A stretch of DNA of 64,000 nt from Palleronia salina (GCF_900141995.1 NZ_FQZA01000004.1:233396-297395); one strand, 5' to 3'. Shown: positions 1 to 10,186, numbered from the stretch's first letter. Made by a program: numbers and translations. Notes: a model not told the origin generated them from the letters alone.

Positions 1-77
1 GTCAAGATGAATCGGTCGTAGCAGATTGCTCCGCGACGAGAGGGACGGTAGGAGTTCGTGCGAAGAAGGAGGCACGC

Positions 78-1250
78 ATGGCCACACCGATTACCGAGAT
101 CGAAGACCTCAAGCGCATCTACAAAAGGCGCGTGCCGAAGATGTTCTACGATTACTGCGAAAGCGGGTCGTGGACCGAGCAGACCTTCCGCGAGAACACC
201 ACCGATTTCGACAAGATCCGCCTGCGCCAGCGCGTGGCCGTGGACATGGACGACCGTTCGACCGCGACCAAGATGATCGGCGAGGACGTGACCATGCCCG
301 TGGGCCTGGCCCCCGTCGGCATGACCGGGATGCAGCACGCCGATGGCGAGATCCTGGCCGCCCAGGCCGCCGAGGAGTTCGGCGTGCCCTTCACCCTGTC
401 GACCATGTCGATCTGCTCGATCGAGGACGTGGCAAAGCACACCAAGAAGCCGTTCTGGTTCCAGCTTTACGTGATGCGCGACGAGGAGTTCCTCGAGAAC
501 GTCATCCGCCGCGCGACCGAGGCCGGGTGCAGCGCCATGGTGCTGACGCTGGATCTGCAGATCCTCGGGCAGCGCCACAAGGACATCAAGAACGGCCTGT
601 CGGCCCCGCCCAAGCCCACGCTGAAGAACATGCTGAACCTCAGCACCAAGTGGGGCTGGGGCATGGACATGCTGAAGACCCAGCGGCGCAGCTTCGGCAA
701 CATCGTGGGCCACGCCAAGGGCGTCGGCGACATGTCATCCCTGTCGTCCTGGACGGCCGAACAGTTCGACCCGCGCCTGGACTGGGAAAAGGTCAAGAAG
801 ATCCGCGACATGTGGGGCGGCAAGCTGATCCTGAAGGGGATTCTCGACGCGGACGATGCGCGCGCCGCGCTGGACGTGGGCGCCGATGCCATCATCGTCA
901 GCAACCACGGCGGGCGGCAGCTGGACGGCGCGCTGAGCGCGATCCGCGTCCTGCCCGAGATCGTGGACGCCGTGGGCGGCCAGACCGAGATCCACATGGA
1001 CAGCGGCATCCGGTCGGGACAGGACGTGCTGAAGGCGATGGCCCTGGGTGCCGACGGGACCTATATCGGGCGCGCGTTCATCTACGGCCTCGGGGCGAAG
1101 GGCAAGCAGGGCGTCACCGACGCGCTGAACGTCATCCACAAGGAGCTCGACACCACCATGGCGCTTTGCGGGCATCGCAAGCTGACCGAGGTGGGCCGCG
1201 ACATCCTGCTGCTGGATGACGAGTTCAACCGCTACCGCCGCAACATCTGA
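78..1250 (+). CDS. lldD: FMN-dependent alpha-hydroxy-acid (L-lactate) dehydrogenase
   Basis: The 390-residue product is a full-length member of the FMN-dependent 2-hydroxyacid dehydrogenase family, which oxidises L-lactate or a related 2-hydroxyacid to the keto acid. The C-terminal TIM-barrel signatures are present: SNHGGRQLDGA, carrying the catalytic His and substrate-binding Arg, and HMDSGIRSGQDVLKA plus GADGTYIGRAFIYGLGA, which bind the FMN phosphate. There is no signal peptide, so it is cytoplasmic or peripheral to the membrane. The ATG at 78 follows an AAGGAGG Shine-Dalgarno at 66-72. The amylosucrase-like gene follows after 26 bp on the same strand. L-lactate is the usual substrate, but mandelate or glycolate cannot be excluded from sequence alone. 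Confidence 0.88.
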   Translation: MATPITEIEDLKRIYKRRVPKMFYDYCESGSWTEQTFRENTTDFDKIRLRQRVAVDMDDRSTATKMIGEDVTMPVGLAPVGMTGMQHADGEILAAQAAEEFGVPFTLSTMSICSIEDVAKHTKKPFWFQLYVMRDEEFLENVIRRATEAGCSAMVLTLDLQILGQRHKDIKNGLSAPPKPTLKNMLNLSTKWGWGMDMLKTQRRSFGNIVGHAKGVGDMSSLSSWTAEQFDPRLDWEKVKKIRDMWGGKLILKGILDADDARAALDVGADAIIVSNHGGRQLDGALSAIRVLPEIVDAVGGQTEIHMDSGIRSGQDVLKAMALGADGTYIGRAFIYGLGAKGKQGVTDALNVIHKELDTTMALCGHRKLTEVGRDILLLDDEFNRYRRNI

Positions 1251-1276
1251 GCCGATCCCGCCCGGGAGGGGTGACC

Positions 1277-3238
1277 ATGCCGAAGTTCAAGTCGCGGGCG
1301 ACGCCCGCGGGCACGGCCAAGCACACGAAGGCCAGGATCCCCACGGTCAAGGCCAGCGTCACCGACGACGCGTTGTTCGACATGCGCTGGCAACGGGCCG
1401 AGCGCGAGATCCGCACGCCGCTGAACCGGCTTTACGGTCGCGCGATGCCCATCGACCAGCTGATGGCGCGGCTGCGCGAGGTCCTGGCCAAACGCTGGGC
1501 CGCCCGCCCCGCCGACCTGCGCCTGCTGGACCTGAAGCGTGACCTGGACCCGAACTGGTTCCAGAGCAGCGACATGGCGGCCTACGTCTTCTACGTGGAC
1601 CGCTTCGCCGGCGACATGAAGGGCGTCGGGCGCAAGATCCCGTACCTGCGCGACCTGGGCATCACCTACGCCCATTTCATGCCCTGTCTCATGCCGCGCC
1701 CCGGCGACAGCGACGGCGGCTACGCGGTGATGGATTACACCCGGATCGACCCGCGGCTGGGCAGCATGGCCGATTTCAGGCGCGTGACGCAGAAGATGCG
1801 CGCGGCCGGGATCAGCCCGTGCATCGACATGGTCCTGAACCACACCGCCAAGGAACACGCCTGGGCCGACAGGGCCCGCGCGGGCGATCCGTTCTACCAG
1901 AAGTTCTATCGCCTCTACGACGACCCGGCCGAGCCGCTGGAGTTCGAGCGGACCCTGCAGGAGGTCTTTCCCAACCAGGCGCCCGGCAATTTCACCTTCG
2001 ACGAGACGATGGGGAAATGGGTCTGGACGACCTTCAACACCTTCCAGTGGGACCTGAACTGGGAAAACCCCGAGGTCTTCCTGGCGATCCTGGACATCAT
2101 CCTGAACCTGGCCAACGCGGGGGCCGAGGTGCTGCGCCTGGACGCGGTCGCCTTCATGTGGAAACGGATGGGCACCGACTGCCAGAACCTGCCTGAGGTG
2201 CACGACATCCTGCAGGCCATCAACCAGGCCGCGTCGGTGGCCGCGCCCGCCACGATCTTCAAGGCCGAGGCCATCGTCGGGCCGCACCAGCTGGTCCCCT
2301 ATCTCGGCGCCGGTCGGCACGCGGGCAAGGTCTGCAACCTGGCCTATCACAACAGCCTGATGGTGCAGTTCTGGTCGGCGCTGGCCAGCCGCGAGACGTC
2401 GCTGATGACCGACGTGCTGGCGCGTCACTTCCCCGACCGGTTCACCAATGCCGAATGGGGCACCTATATCCGCTGCCACGACGATATCGGCTGGGCCATC
2501 ACCGAGGACGACGCCGAGCGTGCGGGCGTCACCGGACCGGGGCACCGCCGCTTCCTGGCGGATTTCTACGCCGGTCGATTCGAGGGCAGCTTTGCCCGCG
2601 GCGCCGACTTCCAGATGAACGAGGTGACGGGCGACAAGCGCACCAATGGCAGCTTCGCCTCGCTCGCCGGGCTCGAGTCGGCGCTGGAGTCCGGCGACCC
2701 GCGGCTGATCGACGACGCGGTGGCGCGCATCAACCTGGGCCACGCGCTGATCGCGGGGTTCGGCGGCGTGCCGTTGATCTACATGGGCGACGAGATCGGG
2801 CTGATGAACGACCACGCCTGGCGCGAGGATCCCGACCGGGCGGGCGACGGGCGCTGGATGCAACGGCCCGCCATGGACTGGAACCGGGCAGCCGACGCGC
2901 CGACCAGCGATGCGCCCCATGGCCGGATCTACCGCGCGTTGCGCCACATCCTGAAAGTGCGCGCCGCCTGCGCCGAGCTGGGCGGCGATACCCCGTCGCG
3001 CGTGCTGCGTACCGGGCATGACCGTCTCTTCAGCGTGCTCAGGCCCGGAACCGAGGCGACGACCTGGGTCATCGCCAACTTCTCGGAAGAGCCGCAGCGC
3101 ATCCATCGCGACGCGCTTGGGATGGATCCGGGGTCCTGGCCGAAGGATACGCTGACCGACCAGCTGCCGGACGTTGACGGCGACACCATCGTGGTGCCGC
3201 CGCTGGCCTGCCTCTGGCTGCGCCGCCAGATCTGGTAG
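1277..3238 (+). CDS. amylosucrase-like GH13 alpha-glucanotransferase/hydrolase
   Basis: This 653-residue protein belongs to glycoside hydrolase family 13, closest by layout to amylosucrases (long N-terminal helical domain, then the barrel). Catalytic landmarks are visible: VLRLDAVAF (nucleophile Asp), FKAEAIVG (acid/base Glu) and RCHDDIGWAI (transition-state-stabilising His-Asp), with DMVLNHTAKEH in region I. Family members make alpha-1,4-glucan from sucrose, or hydrolyse or isomerise sucrose. The first 30 residues are a Lys/Arg/Thr-rich tail absent from typical amylosucrases. I chose the ATG at 1277, six bases after a GGGAGGGG ribosome site, over the GTG at 1271. The product may be amylosucrase or sucrose hydrolase; substrate is not decided here. 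Confidence 0.82.
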   Translation: MPKFKSRATPAGTAKHTKARIPTVKASVTDDALFDMRWQRAEREIRTPLNRLYGRAMPIDQLMARLREVLAKRWAARPADLRLLDLKRDLDPNWFQSSDMAAYVFYVDRFAGDMKGVGRKIPYLRDLGITYAHFMPCLMPRPGDSDGGYAVMDYTRIDPRLGSMADFRRVTQKMRAAGISPCIDMVLNHTAKEHAWADRARAGDPFYQKFYRLYDDPAEPLEFERTLQEVFPNQAPGNFTFDETMGKWVWTTFNTFQWDLNWENPEVFLAILDIILNLANAGAEVLRLDAVAFMWKRMGTDCQNLPEVHDILQAINQAASVAAPATIFKAEAIVGPHQLVPYLGAGRHAGKVCNLAYHNSLMVQFWSALASRETSLMTDVLARHFPDRFTNAEWGTYIRCHDDIGWAITEDDAERAGVTGPGHRRFLADFYAGRFEGSFARGADFQMNEVTGDKRTNGSFASLAGLESALESGDPRLIDDAVARINLGHALIAGFGGVPLIYMGDEIGLMNDHAWREDPDRAGDGRWMQRPAMDWNRAADAPTSDAPHGRIYRALRHILKVRAACAELGGDTPSRVLRTGHDRLFSVLRPGTEATTWVIANFSEEPQRIHRDALGMDPGSWPKDTLTDQLPDVDGDTIVVPPLACLWLRRQIW

Positions 3239-3243
3239 CGCGC

Positions 3244-3624
3244 TCAGGCGGCCCGCACCGGCCCCACGCCGTTGCGCACGACGATCAGGCCGAATAGCGC
3301 CATGGTCGCCAGCGCCAGGATCGATCCGATCTGGCTGAGCACCGGGCTGCCGCCGGGGATGGCGATGGCGATGCCGGGCACCAGAAACACGACCGTGGCG
3401 ACCGCCAGCAGGAAGTGGAGCGTCGCCATCCGCCCCATCGCCGCGGGGGTCAGCGCGTAGTAGGTGCCGAAGACCGCCATGGCGACGAAGCCCAGCAGGT
3501 TCAGGTGGCCGTGGGCCGGTGACAGCGTGTGGTCGTGGCTGGCGGCCATCTGGATGCCCCAGACCATGCCGATCAGGGCGAAGAGCGCGGCACTGGCGAA
3601 AAACAGGGTGGGAAGGGATTTCAT
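3244..3624 (-). CDS. small four-helix membrane protein
   Basis: The 126-residue protein is almost wholly hydrophobic with about four predicted transmembrane helices. After the first helix a His-rich stretch, SHDHTLSPAHGHLNLLGF, stands at the start of helix two; it recalls the His-containing helices of heme-copper oxidase subunit I-like proteins, but the match is short and I do not assign heme binding. Its ATG overlaps the TGA of the upstream cupin gene by four bases (ATGA), so the two are translationally coupled. Function unknown; the cupin partner suggests a role in the same small-molecule or redox response. Confidence 0.75.
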   Translation of the reverse strand: MKSLPTLFFASAALFALIGMVWGIQMAASHDHTLSPAHGHLNLLGFVAMAVFGTYYALTPAAMGRMATLHFLLAVATVVFLVPGIAIAIPGGSPVLSQIGSILALATMALFGLIVVRNGVGPVRAA

Positions 3625-4082
3625 GATGCGTCCTCCTCGGCGCCGAGCGGCGGGCCGGTAAAGCTGAGTTGATGTCTTTTGGCGCTTTCCTCGATCTGCG
3701 CCATGTCCTCGGGGATGCGGAAGGCGCCCCGCGCCATGTCGGCGAAGAACCCTTCGAACCCGCCCGGGGTCAGGATGATGAGATGGCGCGAGGGCTTTTC
3801 GCCCACGATCCGGAAGGTGTGCTCCCTGCCACGCGGGATGAAGGCCGTCTGGCCTGGGCCGCGGAGGAAGCTTTCGCCCTCGAGCCAGAATTCCACGTCG
3901 CCGGTCAGGACCACGAAGGCCTCGTCCGCGTCGTGGTGGATGTGCCGGGGCGGCCCCGAGGCCGGTGGCGACACGCTGTCGGTGATCGACATGGCGCCAT
4001 CGGTTTCGGCGGTGGTGAGGATCGGCAAGTACTGGGTCCCGAGCCATTCAACGGCGTCGGGTCCAAGGGTCAGGTCCTTCAT
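3621..4082 (-). CDS. cupin-domain protein
   Basis: A 153-residue single-cupin protein. The conserved beta-barrel metal site is visible as PPRHIHHDADEAFVVLTGDV (motif 1, His, His, Glu) and a later PRGREHTFRI (motif 2, His). Such proteins bind a divalent metal and act as small dioxygenases, isomerases or ligand sensors; the substrate cannot be read from the sequence. The start chosen is the ATG at 4082, because upstream in-frame residues run through the intergenic palindromes and into the antisense of the LysR gene. It is divergent from the LysR regulator at 4174 and translationally coupled to the following small membrane-protein gene, the classic LysR arrangement for a controlled target operon. 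Confidence 0.8.
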   Translation of the reverse strand: MKDLTLGPDAVEWLGTQYLPILTTAETDGAMSITDSVSPPASGPPRHIHHDADEAFVVLTGDVEFWLEGESFLRGPGQTAFIPRGREHTFRIVGEKPSRHLIILTPGGFEGFFADMARGAFRIPEDMAQIEESAKRHQLSFTGPPLGAEEDAS

Positions 4083-4109
4083 CGTTTCCTCCCTACAAGG
4101 TGTTGGAAA

Positions 4110-4123
4110 CGAAAGCGCTTTCG
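4110..4123. promoter_or_regulatory. perfect 14-bp palindrome, LacI/GntR-type operator candidate
   Basis: CGAAAGCGCTTTCG is a perfect palindrome 27 bp upstream of the cupin start, in the 91-bp gap between the divergent cupin and LysR genes. Its AAAGCGCTTT core resembles LacI-family operators. No LacI gene is present in the window, so the binding protein is unknown. Confidence 0.5.
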
Positions 4124-4133
4124 ATGGACTAGG

Positions 4134-4156
4134 CGTATCACGCGACCCGTGATACG
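4134..4156. promoter_or_regulatory. 9-bp perfect inverted repeat, probable LysR operator
   Basis: Arms CGTATCACG and CGTGATACG are exact reverse complements separated by five bases, 18 bp upstream of the LysR start. LysR-type regulators bind interrupted dyads of about this size between divergent genes, so the product of the adjacent LysR gene is the obvious ligand. The spacing is ATC-N11-GAT, not the commoner ATC-N9-GAT. Confidence 0.6.
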
Positions 4157-4173
4157 AAAAATCGATTGTTCTT

Positions 4174-5130
4174 ATGATCGGTATTCGTTTGGCGAATTTA
4201 TCCAGTTTCGACCTGAACCTGCTCCGGGTGCTGGACGCGCTGTTGCGCGAGACGTCGACGGTCCGCGCCGGGGAACGGCTGGGCCTGTCGCAACCGGCGG
4301 TGTCGGCCGCGCTCGGGCGGCTGCGCGCGGCGCTGGGGGACGAGCTGTTCTTTCGGCGCGGACAGGGGCTGGAGCCCACGGCCTATGCCCTTTCGCTGGA
4401 GGCGCCCCTGCGCGAGGTCCTGGACCTGACCGAGACCCTGCTGCGCGGCGCCGACCGGTTCGACCCGCTGACCAGCACCGACCGGTTCAAGATCTCGGGC
4501 AGCGACTTCTTCGCCGAGATGCTGATGCCGTCGCTGGCCGACCGGCTGACCCGCGCGGCGCCGGGCATGAAGGTCCACCTGGTCGACCTCGTGCCCGACA
4601 GCTACGTGGACACGCTGGAACGCTATGACGTGGACATGGCGCTGCTGCCCGCGACGGACCTGCCCGACTGGGTGCAAAGCCGCCCGGTCTTCCGGTCGTC
4701 CTTCGTCGTCGTGGCCCGGCGCGATCACCCGCGTCTGGCGCGGGCCGGCATCGCGCCGGGCGGCGTGATCCCGGTCGACCTGTTCTGCGATCTCGGGCAC
4801 GTGCTGTTCTCGCCCGAGGGCAAGCTGCAGGCCATGGGCGATGCGGCGCTGGCCCGGCTGGGACGCGAACGGCAAGTGGTGATGACCATGCCGGTCTTCT
4901 CGGGCGTCTACCGCGCGGTGGCGGGCTCGGACCTGATCGCGCTCTTGCCGGTGCAGCTGGCCCGGCACGTGGCGCCCGCGGCCGGGCTGGACGTCTATGC
5001 CGCGCCGATGCCGGTGCCGGTGGCGCAGATCGTCATGGTCTGGCATCGACGCTTCGCCGCCAGCGCCGCCCATGGCTGGCTGCGCGACCAGATCGCAGAC
5101 CTGCTGGCCCCGCTGGATTGCACCGCCTAG
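4174..5130 (+). CDS. LysR-family transcriptional regulator
   Basis: A 318-residue LysR-type regulator. The N-terminal winged helix-turn-helix begins at about residue 10 (SSFDLNLLRVLDALLRETST, then ERLGLSQPAVSAALGRLR), followed by the linker and a periplasmic-binding-protein-like effector domain with NodD-type features (DRFKISGSDFFAEMLMPSL). It is divergently transcribed from the cupin gene and probably controls it, and itself, through the dyad at 4134-4156. The effector is unknown. The ATG at 4174 gives the usual short N-terminal lead before the helix-turn-helix; a strong Shine-Dalgarno is not evident. Confidence 0.88.
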   Translation: MIGIRLANLSSFDLNLLRVLDALLRETSTVRAGERLGLSQPAVSAALGRLRAALGDELFFRRGQGLEPTAYALSLEAPLREVLDLTETLLRGADRFDPLTSTDRFKISGSDFFAEMLMPSLADRLTRAAPGMKVHLVDLVPDSYVDTLERYDVDMALLPATDLPDWVQSRPVFRSSFVVVARRDHPRLARAGIAPGGVIPVDLFCDLGHVLFSPEGKLQAMGDAALARLGRERQVVMTMPVFSGVYRAVAGSDLIALLPVQLARHVAPAAGLDVYAAPMPVPVAQIVMVWHRRFAASAAHGWLRDQIADLLAPLDCTA

Positions 5131-5275
5131 GCAAGCCGGGCCGTTTTCGCCGCGATCGGGCAGACGGGGCCTTCCCATCCGGGGCAAGCTGCCCTATACG
5201 CCCGCATCGCATCCCGCGTGCACACCCTTGGAGGCGGCGGGACGCGCGATGAATTGAAACTCTAGGAGACTTCTC

Positions 5276-5956
5276 ATGGCAGGCGAAACACCTGACATCA
5301 TCGCCATGGAGCGGACGGGGACAGGCAAGGGGGCCGCCCGTCAGGCCCGGCGCGAAAACCTCGTGCCCGGTGTCGTCTATGGCGGCGGATCCGATCCGCT
5401 TCCCATCAACATCCCCTACAACGCGCTGATCAAGCGGCTGAAGGCCGGCCGCTTCCTGTCGACGCTGTTCAACCTGAAGGTCGAAGGCCACGACGACGTG
5501 CGCGTCATCTGCCGCGGCGTCCAGCGCGACATCGTCAAGGATTTCCCGACCCACGTGGATTTCATGCGCCTGCGCCGCACCAGCCGCGTGTCGCTCTTCA
5601 TCCCGGTGGAAATCGTGGACGAGGATCAGGCCCCCGGCCTGAAGACCGGCGTGCTGACCATGGTCCGCTCGGAAGTCGAGCTGCGCTGCACCGCCGGCGA
5701 GATCCCCGAGAAGATCGTCGCGTCGGTCGCGGGGATGGAGATCGGCGATACGCTGACCATCTCGCAGGTCGACCTGCCCGAGGGCACGCGCCCGACCATC
5801 GACCGCGATTTCGTCATCGCCAACATCCAGCCGCCCTCCGGCCTGGCCAGCCAGTCCGAGGATGACGAGGACGAGGATGTCGCCGCCGACGAGGTGCCCA
5901 CCACCGAGATGGGCCCGCCCGATGGCGAGGAAGGCACCGAGGACGACGAAAGCTGA
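5276..5956 (+). CDS. rplY: 50S ribosomal protein L25/general stress protein Ctc
   Basis: The 226-residue product is the long (TL5/Ctc) form of ribosomal protein L25, which binds 5S rRNA in the large subunit. The N-terminal 5S-binding domain contains [21 protein letters not shown], and a beta-rich C-terminal domain ends in a strongly acidic tail (about residues 195-226, rich in Asp and Glu). A TAGGAGA Shine-Dalgarno at 5264-5270 sets the start. The gene lies 139 bp before pth, the order usual in alphaproteobacteria, and is closed by a strong terminator at 5983-6015. Confidence 0.93.
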   Translation: MAGETPDIIAMERTGTGKGAARQARRENLVPGVVYGGGSDPLPINIPYNALIKRLKAGRFLSTLFNLKVEGHDDVRVICRGVQRDIVKDFPTHVDFMRLRRTSRVSLFIPVEIVDEDQAPGLKTGVLTMVRSEVELRCTAGEIPEKIVASVAGMEIGDTLTISQVDLPEGTRPTIDRDFVIANIQPPSGLASQSEDDEDEDVAADEVPTTEMGPPDGEEGTEDDES

Positions 5957-5982
5957 TCGTCCGATCCGATGAAAGTCACCAG

Positions 5983-6015
5983 AACGGGCGCGGCGCAAAA
6001 GGCCGCGCCCGTTTT
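5983..6015 (+). terminator. Rho-independent terminator of rplY
   Basis: A 12-bp perfect stem (AACGGGCGCGGC and its complement) with a seven-base loop is followed by a T run (GTTTTTCGTT). It lies 26 bp after the rplY stop codon. Confidence 0.85.
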
Positions 6016-6095
6016 TCGTTCGCGGCCCCGCCCGGCTGGCCAATCGGCCCGGCACGCGGCATAAGGACCGCGAGCTGACACAGGGGTGCTGCGCC

Positions 6096-6818
6096 ATGCG
6101 ACTGTTCGTGGGCCTGGGCAATCCGGGCGACAAATACGCCAACAACCGGCACAATATCGGCTTCATGGCCGTGGACCGCATCGCCGGGGATCACGGCTTC
6201 ACGCCGTTCCGCGCCAAGTTCCAGGGCCTCGTCTCGGAAGGCCGGCTGGGCCACGAAAAGGTCCTGCTGCTGAAGCCCACGACCTACATGAACAATTCGG
6301 GCCAGTCGGTGGGCGAGGCCATGCGCTTTCACAAGATCGACGTGGGGGACGTGGTGATCTTCCACGACGAGATCGACCTCGCCCCCGGCAAGCTGAAGGC
6401 CAAGACCGGCGGCGGCCATGCGGGCCACAACGGCCTGCGGTCGCTGCACGCCCATATCGGCCCCGACTACCAGCGCGTGCGCATGGGCGTGGGCCATCCG
6501 GGCCACAAGGACGCGGTGCCCGGCTACGTCCTGCGCGATTTTCCCAAGGCGGACGCCGAGTGGCTGGACGACATGCTGCGCGGCGTGTCGGACGGCGCCG
6601 CGCACCTGGCCGAGGGCGACACGCCGAAGTTCCTGAACGCGGTGGCGCAACGGCTGAGCCCGCAGCGCGCCAGCACGGGCACCAAGCGGCCCGGCGGCGC
6701 GGGCGAGGACAAGGGCAGCAAGGCCGCGCCCCCTGCCCCGCCGAAGGCAGAGGAGACCGGGACGGCCGAGCCCGACGACCGCTCGCCCCTGCAGAAACTG
6801 GTGGACCGGTTCAAGTAG
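6096..6818 (+). CDS. pth: peptidyl-tRNA hydrolase
   Basis: This 240-residue enzyme releases peptides from prematurely dropped peptidyl-tRNA in the cytoplasm. Bacterial Pth signatures are clear: NNRHNIGFMAVD with the catalytic His, KPTTYMNNSGQSV, FHDEIDLAPGKLK and TGGGHAGHNGLRS. After residue 190 the protein carries a tail of about 45 residues rich in Lys, Gly, Pro and Ala (KRPGGAGEDKGSKAAPPAPP) before a final LQKLVDRFK helix; the canonical enzyme is about 190 residues, so the tail is an addition common in this bacterial group. The ATG is preceded by a modest ribosome site. It follows rplY in the same direction. Confidence 0.93.
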   Translation: MRLFVGLGNPGDKYANNRHNIGFMAVDRIAGDHGFTPFRAKFQGLVSEGRLGHEKVLLLKPTTYMNNSGQSVGEAMRFHKIDVGDVVIFHDEIDLAPGKLKAKTGGGHAGHNGLRSLHAHIGPDYQRVRMGVGHPGHKDAVPGYVLRDFPKADAEWLDDMLRGVSDGAAHLAEGDTPKFLNAVAQRLSPQRASTGTKRPGGAGEDKGSKAAPPAPPKAEETGTAEPDDRSPLQKLVDRFK

Positions 6819-6869
6819 CCGCACGTCGCCCGCTTTACCCCGCGCGCCGACGGCCCTAGCTTCGTGGAC

Positions 6870-7241
6870 ATGGAAAAAGACCCATCTCTCAACGTGCTCG
6901 GCACCGACCTGGCGCCCTGCTCCGTCGACCCCGTCACCGGGTTCTTCCGGGACGGCCACTGCAACACCTGCGCCGCCGATGAAGGCGCCCACACCGTCTG
7001 CGCGGTGATGACGGCCGAATTCCTGGCCTTCTCGAAATACCTGGGCAACGACCTCAGCACGCCGCGGCCCGAGTTCAACTTTCCCGGCCTGAAGCCCGGC
7101 GACCGCTGGTGCCTGTGTGCCAGCCGTTTCCTGCAGGCGGTCGAGGAGAATTGCGGCCCGAAGGTGCACCTGAACGCCACCCACGTGCGCACGCTGGATA
7201 TCGTGTCGCTGCAAGTGCTGACCGAACATGCTGCGCGCTAG
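6870..7241 (+). CDS. DUF2237 family protein
   Basis: A 123-residue protein of the DUF2237 family, recognised by the opening LNVLGTDLAPCSVDPVTGFFRDG, the Cys pair CNTCAADEGAHTVCAVMT, and the ending HVRTLDIVSLQVL. The biochemical function of the family is not established; the conserved Cys residues suggest metal binding or redox chemistry. I prefer the ATG at 6870 to the in-frame GTG at 6864. Its 3' end overlaps the next gene by 14 bp, so the two are probably co-translated. Confidence 0.85.
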   Translation: MEKDPSLNVLGTDLAPCSVDPVTGFFRDGHCNTCAADEGAHTVCAVMTAEFLAFSKYLGNDLSTPRPEFNFPGLKPGDRWCLCASRFLQAVEENCGPKVHLNATHVRTLDIVSLQVLTEHAAR

Positions 7242-7809
7242 CCTACTGGCAGCGTCGCTGCTGGCCTCCTCGCCCGCCTGGGCCGCACCGCAGATCCGGG
7301 CGGCCGATGCCGACCGGCTGGCGCGGTTCGACGAGGCGGCGGGCCGGGCGCTGCTGGTGGCGCTGGCCGAAGGCGACGCGGCCGATATCGACGTGCTGAC
7401 CCGCGCGCTGGCGGGCCGCCCGCTGGCCCCCGCCCCGAACGGCGACTGGAACTGCCGCACGATCAAGCTGGGCGGGCTGTCCGGGCTGGTGGCCTATACC
7501 GATTTCCGCTGCCGCATCACGCAGGTCGGCCCCACCGAATGGCGATTCGAGAAACTGACAGGATCGCAGCGGACCGTGGGCACGATCAGCATGATCGACG
7601 GGCGACTGATCTACCTGGGCGCGGGCCACACCGGCGAAGCGCCCGCCACCGATTACGCGGGCCTGCCCGAGACCCAGACGGCGGTCGAGCCGAACCAGAC
7701 GATCCCGCAGGTCGCCGTGTTCGAGCAGACATCCGGGACATCCGCGCGGCTGATGTTCCCCTACCCGCTGCTCGAATCGGAGTTCGACCTGCTGTATCTC
7801 ACCCGTTAG
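7228..7809 (+). CDS. exported DUF4893 protein
   Basis: A 193-residue protein with a Sec signal peptide (MLRASLLAASLLASSPAWAA, cleavage near residue 20). The mature part carries the features of DUF4893: a conserved WNCRTIKLGG segment, FRCRIT, and FEKLTGSQRTVGTI. Members are periplasmic proteins of unknown function in alphaproteobacteria. The start overlaps the DUF2237 gene, and the stop lies only nine bases from the end of convergent trpB. Confidence 0.75.
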   Translation: MLRASLLAASLLASSPAWAAPQIRAADADRLARFDEAAGRALLVALAEGDAADIDVLTRALAGRPLAPAPNGDWNCRTIKLGGLSGLVAYTDFRCRITQVGPTEWRFEKLTGSQRTVGTISMIDGRLIYLGAGHTGEAPATDYAGLPETQTAVEPNQTIPQVAVFEQTSGTSARLMFPYPLLESEFDLLYLTR

Positions 7810-7818
7810 GCGCGGACC

Positions 7819-9051
<1,233 letters not shown>

Positions 9052-9118
9052 CGCGCACCCTTTCGATTGAGGCGCGATCATATCAGCGGGCGCGGCAGGG
9101 TAAAGCGGCGCAGGGGTC

Positions 9119-9427
9119 TCAGGCGGCCCGGAATCGCGCGGCGAGCCGGCGCAGGCGCCGCCGCCCGCAAACCATCGCGGCCGCCACCACCGGGCGCAGC
9201 GGGGGCACGTCCAGCGACAGCAGCAGCAGGCCCAGCGGCAGCATCCACAGCCCCAGCATCGGCAGGATCGACGCCACCCCGCCAAGGATCAGCAGAAGCG
9301 CCACGGGAACCCGCAGCCAGCGGTGGCGCGGGCGGGTCAACGGGGCGATCACGCGGCCGGCGGGGGGCGCCGTCCGTTCGATGGCCGCGATCTGGCGGCG
9401 GATCCTGGCGAGGGCACGATTGGACAT
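9119..9427 (-). CDS. small membrane protein between trpF and trpB
   Basis: The 102-residue product has a basic N-terminus, two closely spaced hydrophobic segments (about residues 38-75, containing [19 protein letters not shown]) and a basic C-terminus. It resembles the PGPGW-type putative transmembrane proteins, although the PGPGW motif itself is not intact. The position between trpF and trpB is recurrent in Rhodobacterales, where the gene is sometimes mislabelled as a tryptophan synthase subunit. It has no similarity to TrpA or TrpB that I can see. Function unknown. Confidence 0.65.
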   Translation of the reverse strand: MSNRALARIRRQIAAIERTAPPAGRVIAPLTRPRHRWLRVPVALLLILGGVASILPMLGLWMLPLGLLLLSLDVPPLRPVVAAAMVCGRRRLRRLAARFRAA

Positions 9428-9521
9428 GGGAACTTGGAAACCGGAAGGCGGACGGCACCCTGCGTCGCTGTAATGCATATGGGGATCAAGGCGGCGGATT
9501 GGAATGGCCGCGCTGGGTGGA

Positions 9522-10175
9522 TCAGGCGGTGACGTCGCCCCGCGCGGCGGCGACGAAATCGCGCATGCGCTCGCCGTCCTTCATCCCCGGCGCCGACTCC
9601 ACGCCCGAGCTCACGTCGACCTGCGTGGCGCCCGTCAGCCGGATCGCCTCGGCCACGTTGCCCGCGTGCAGGCCGCCCGCCAGCATCCAGGGCTGCGACC
9701 AGTCCCGCTCGGCGATCAGCCGCCAGTCGAAGGCCAGGCCGTTGCCGCCGGGCAGCTCGGCCCCCTTGGGCGGCTTGGCGTCGACGAGGATCTGGTTGGC
9801 GACATCGGCGTAGCGGTCGAGCGCGGGAAGGTCACCGGCATCGGCCACGCCCACCGCCTTCATCACCGGCAGGCCGTGGCGCGCGCGGATGGCCGCCACC
9901 CGCTCGGGCGTTTCGGATCCGTGCAGCTGCAACATGTCCAGCGGCACCTCGCCCACGATCCGGTCGAGCGTGACGTCATCGGCGTCCACGGTCAGCGCCA
10001 CGCGGGTAATGCCCTCGGGCACCGAGCCGGCCATGAAGGCCGCGGCATCCAGTTCCAGGTGGCGGGGCGACTTGGGAAAGAAGACGAAACCGACATAGGA
10101 CGCGCCCGCCAGCAGGGCGGCGGCCACGTCGGCGGTTTCGGTCAGCCCGCAGATCTTCACACGCGTGTCGGTCAT
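9522..10175 (-). CDS. trpF: phosphoribosylanthranilate isomerase
   Basis: A 217-residue TIM-barrel enzyme for the third step from anthranilate in tryptophan synthesis. Landmarks are [16 protein letters not shown] with the catalytic Cys, [31 protein letters not shown], and the phosphate-binding end ([16 protein letters not shown] and [15 protein letters not shown] with the catalytic Asp replaced in context by the usual DVSSGVE). The ATG at 10175 is chosen because the upstream in-frame part overlaps lapA. It is the second tryptophan gene of this minus-strand block. Confidence 0.95.
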   Translation of the reverse strand: MTDTRVKICGLTETADVAAALLAGASYVGFVFFPKSPRHLELDAAAFMAGSVPEGITRVALTVDADDVTLDRIVGEVPLDMLQLHGSETPERVAAIRARHGLPVMKAVGVADAGDLPALDRYADVANQILVDAKPPKGAELPGGNGLAFDWRLIAERDWSQPWMLAGGLHAGNVAEAIRLTGATQVDVSSGVESAPGMKDGERMRDFVAAARGDVTA

Positions 10176-10186
10176 GGGGTGCGCGT

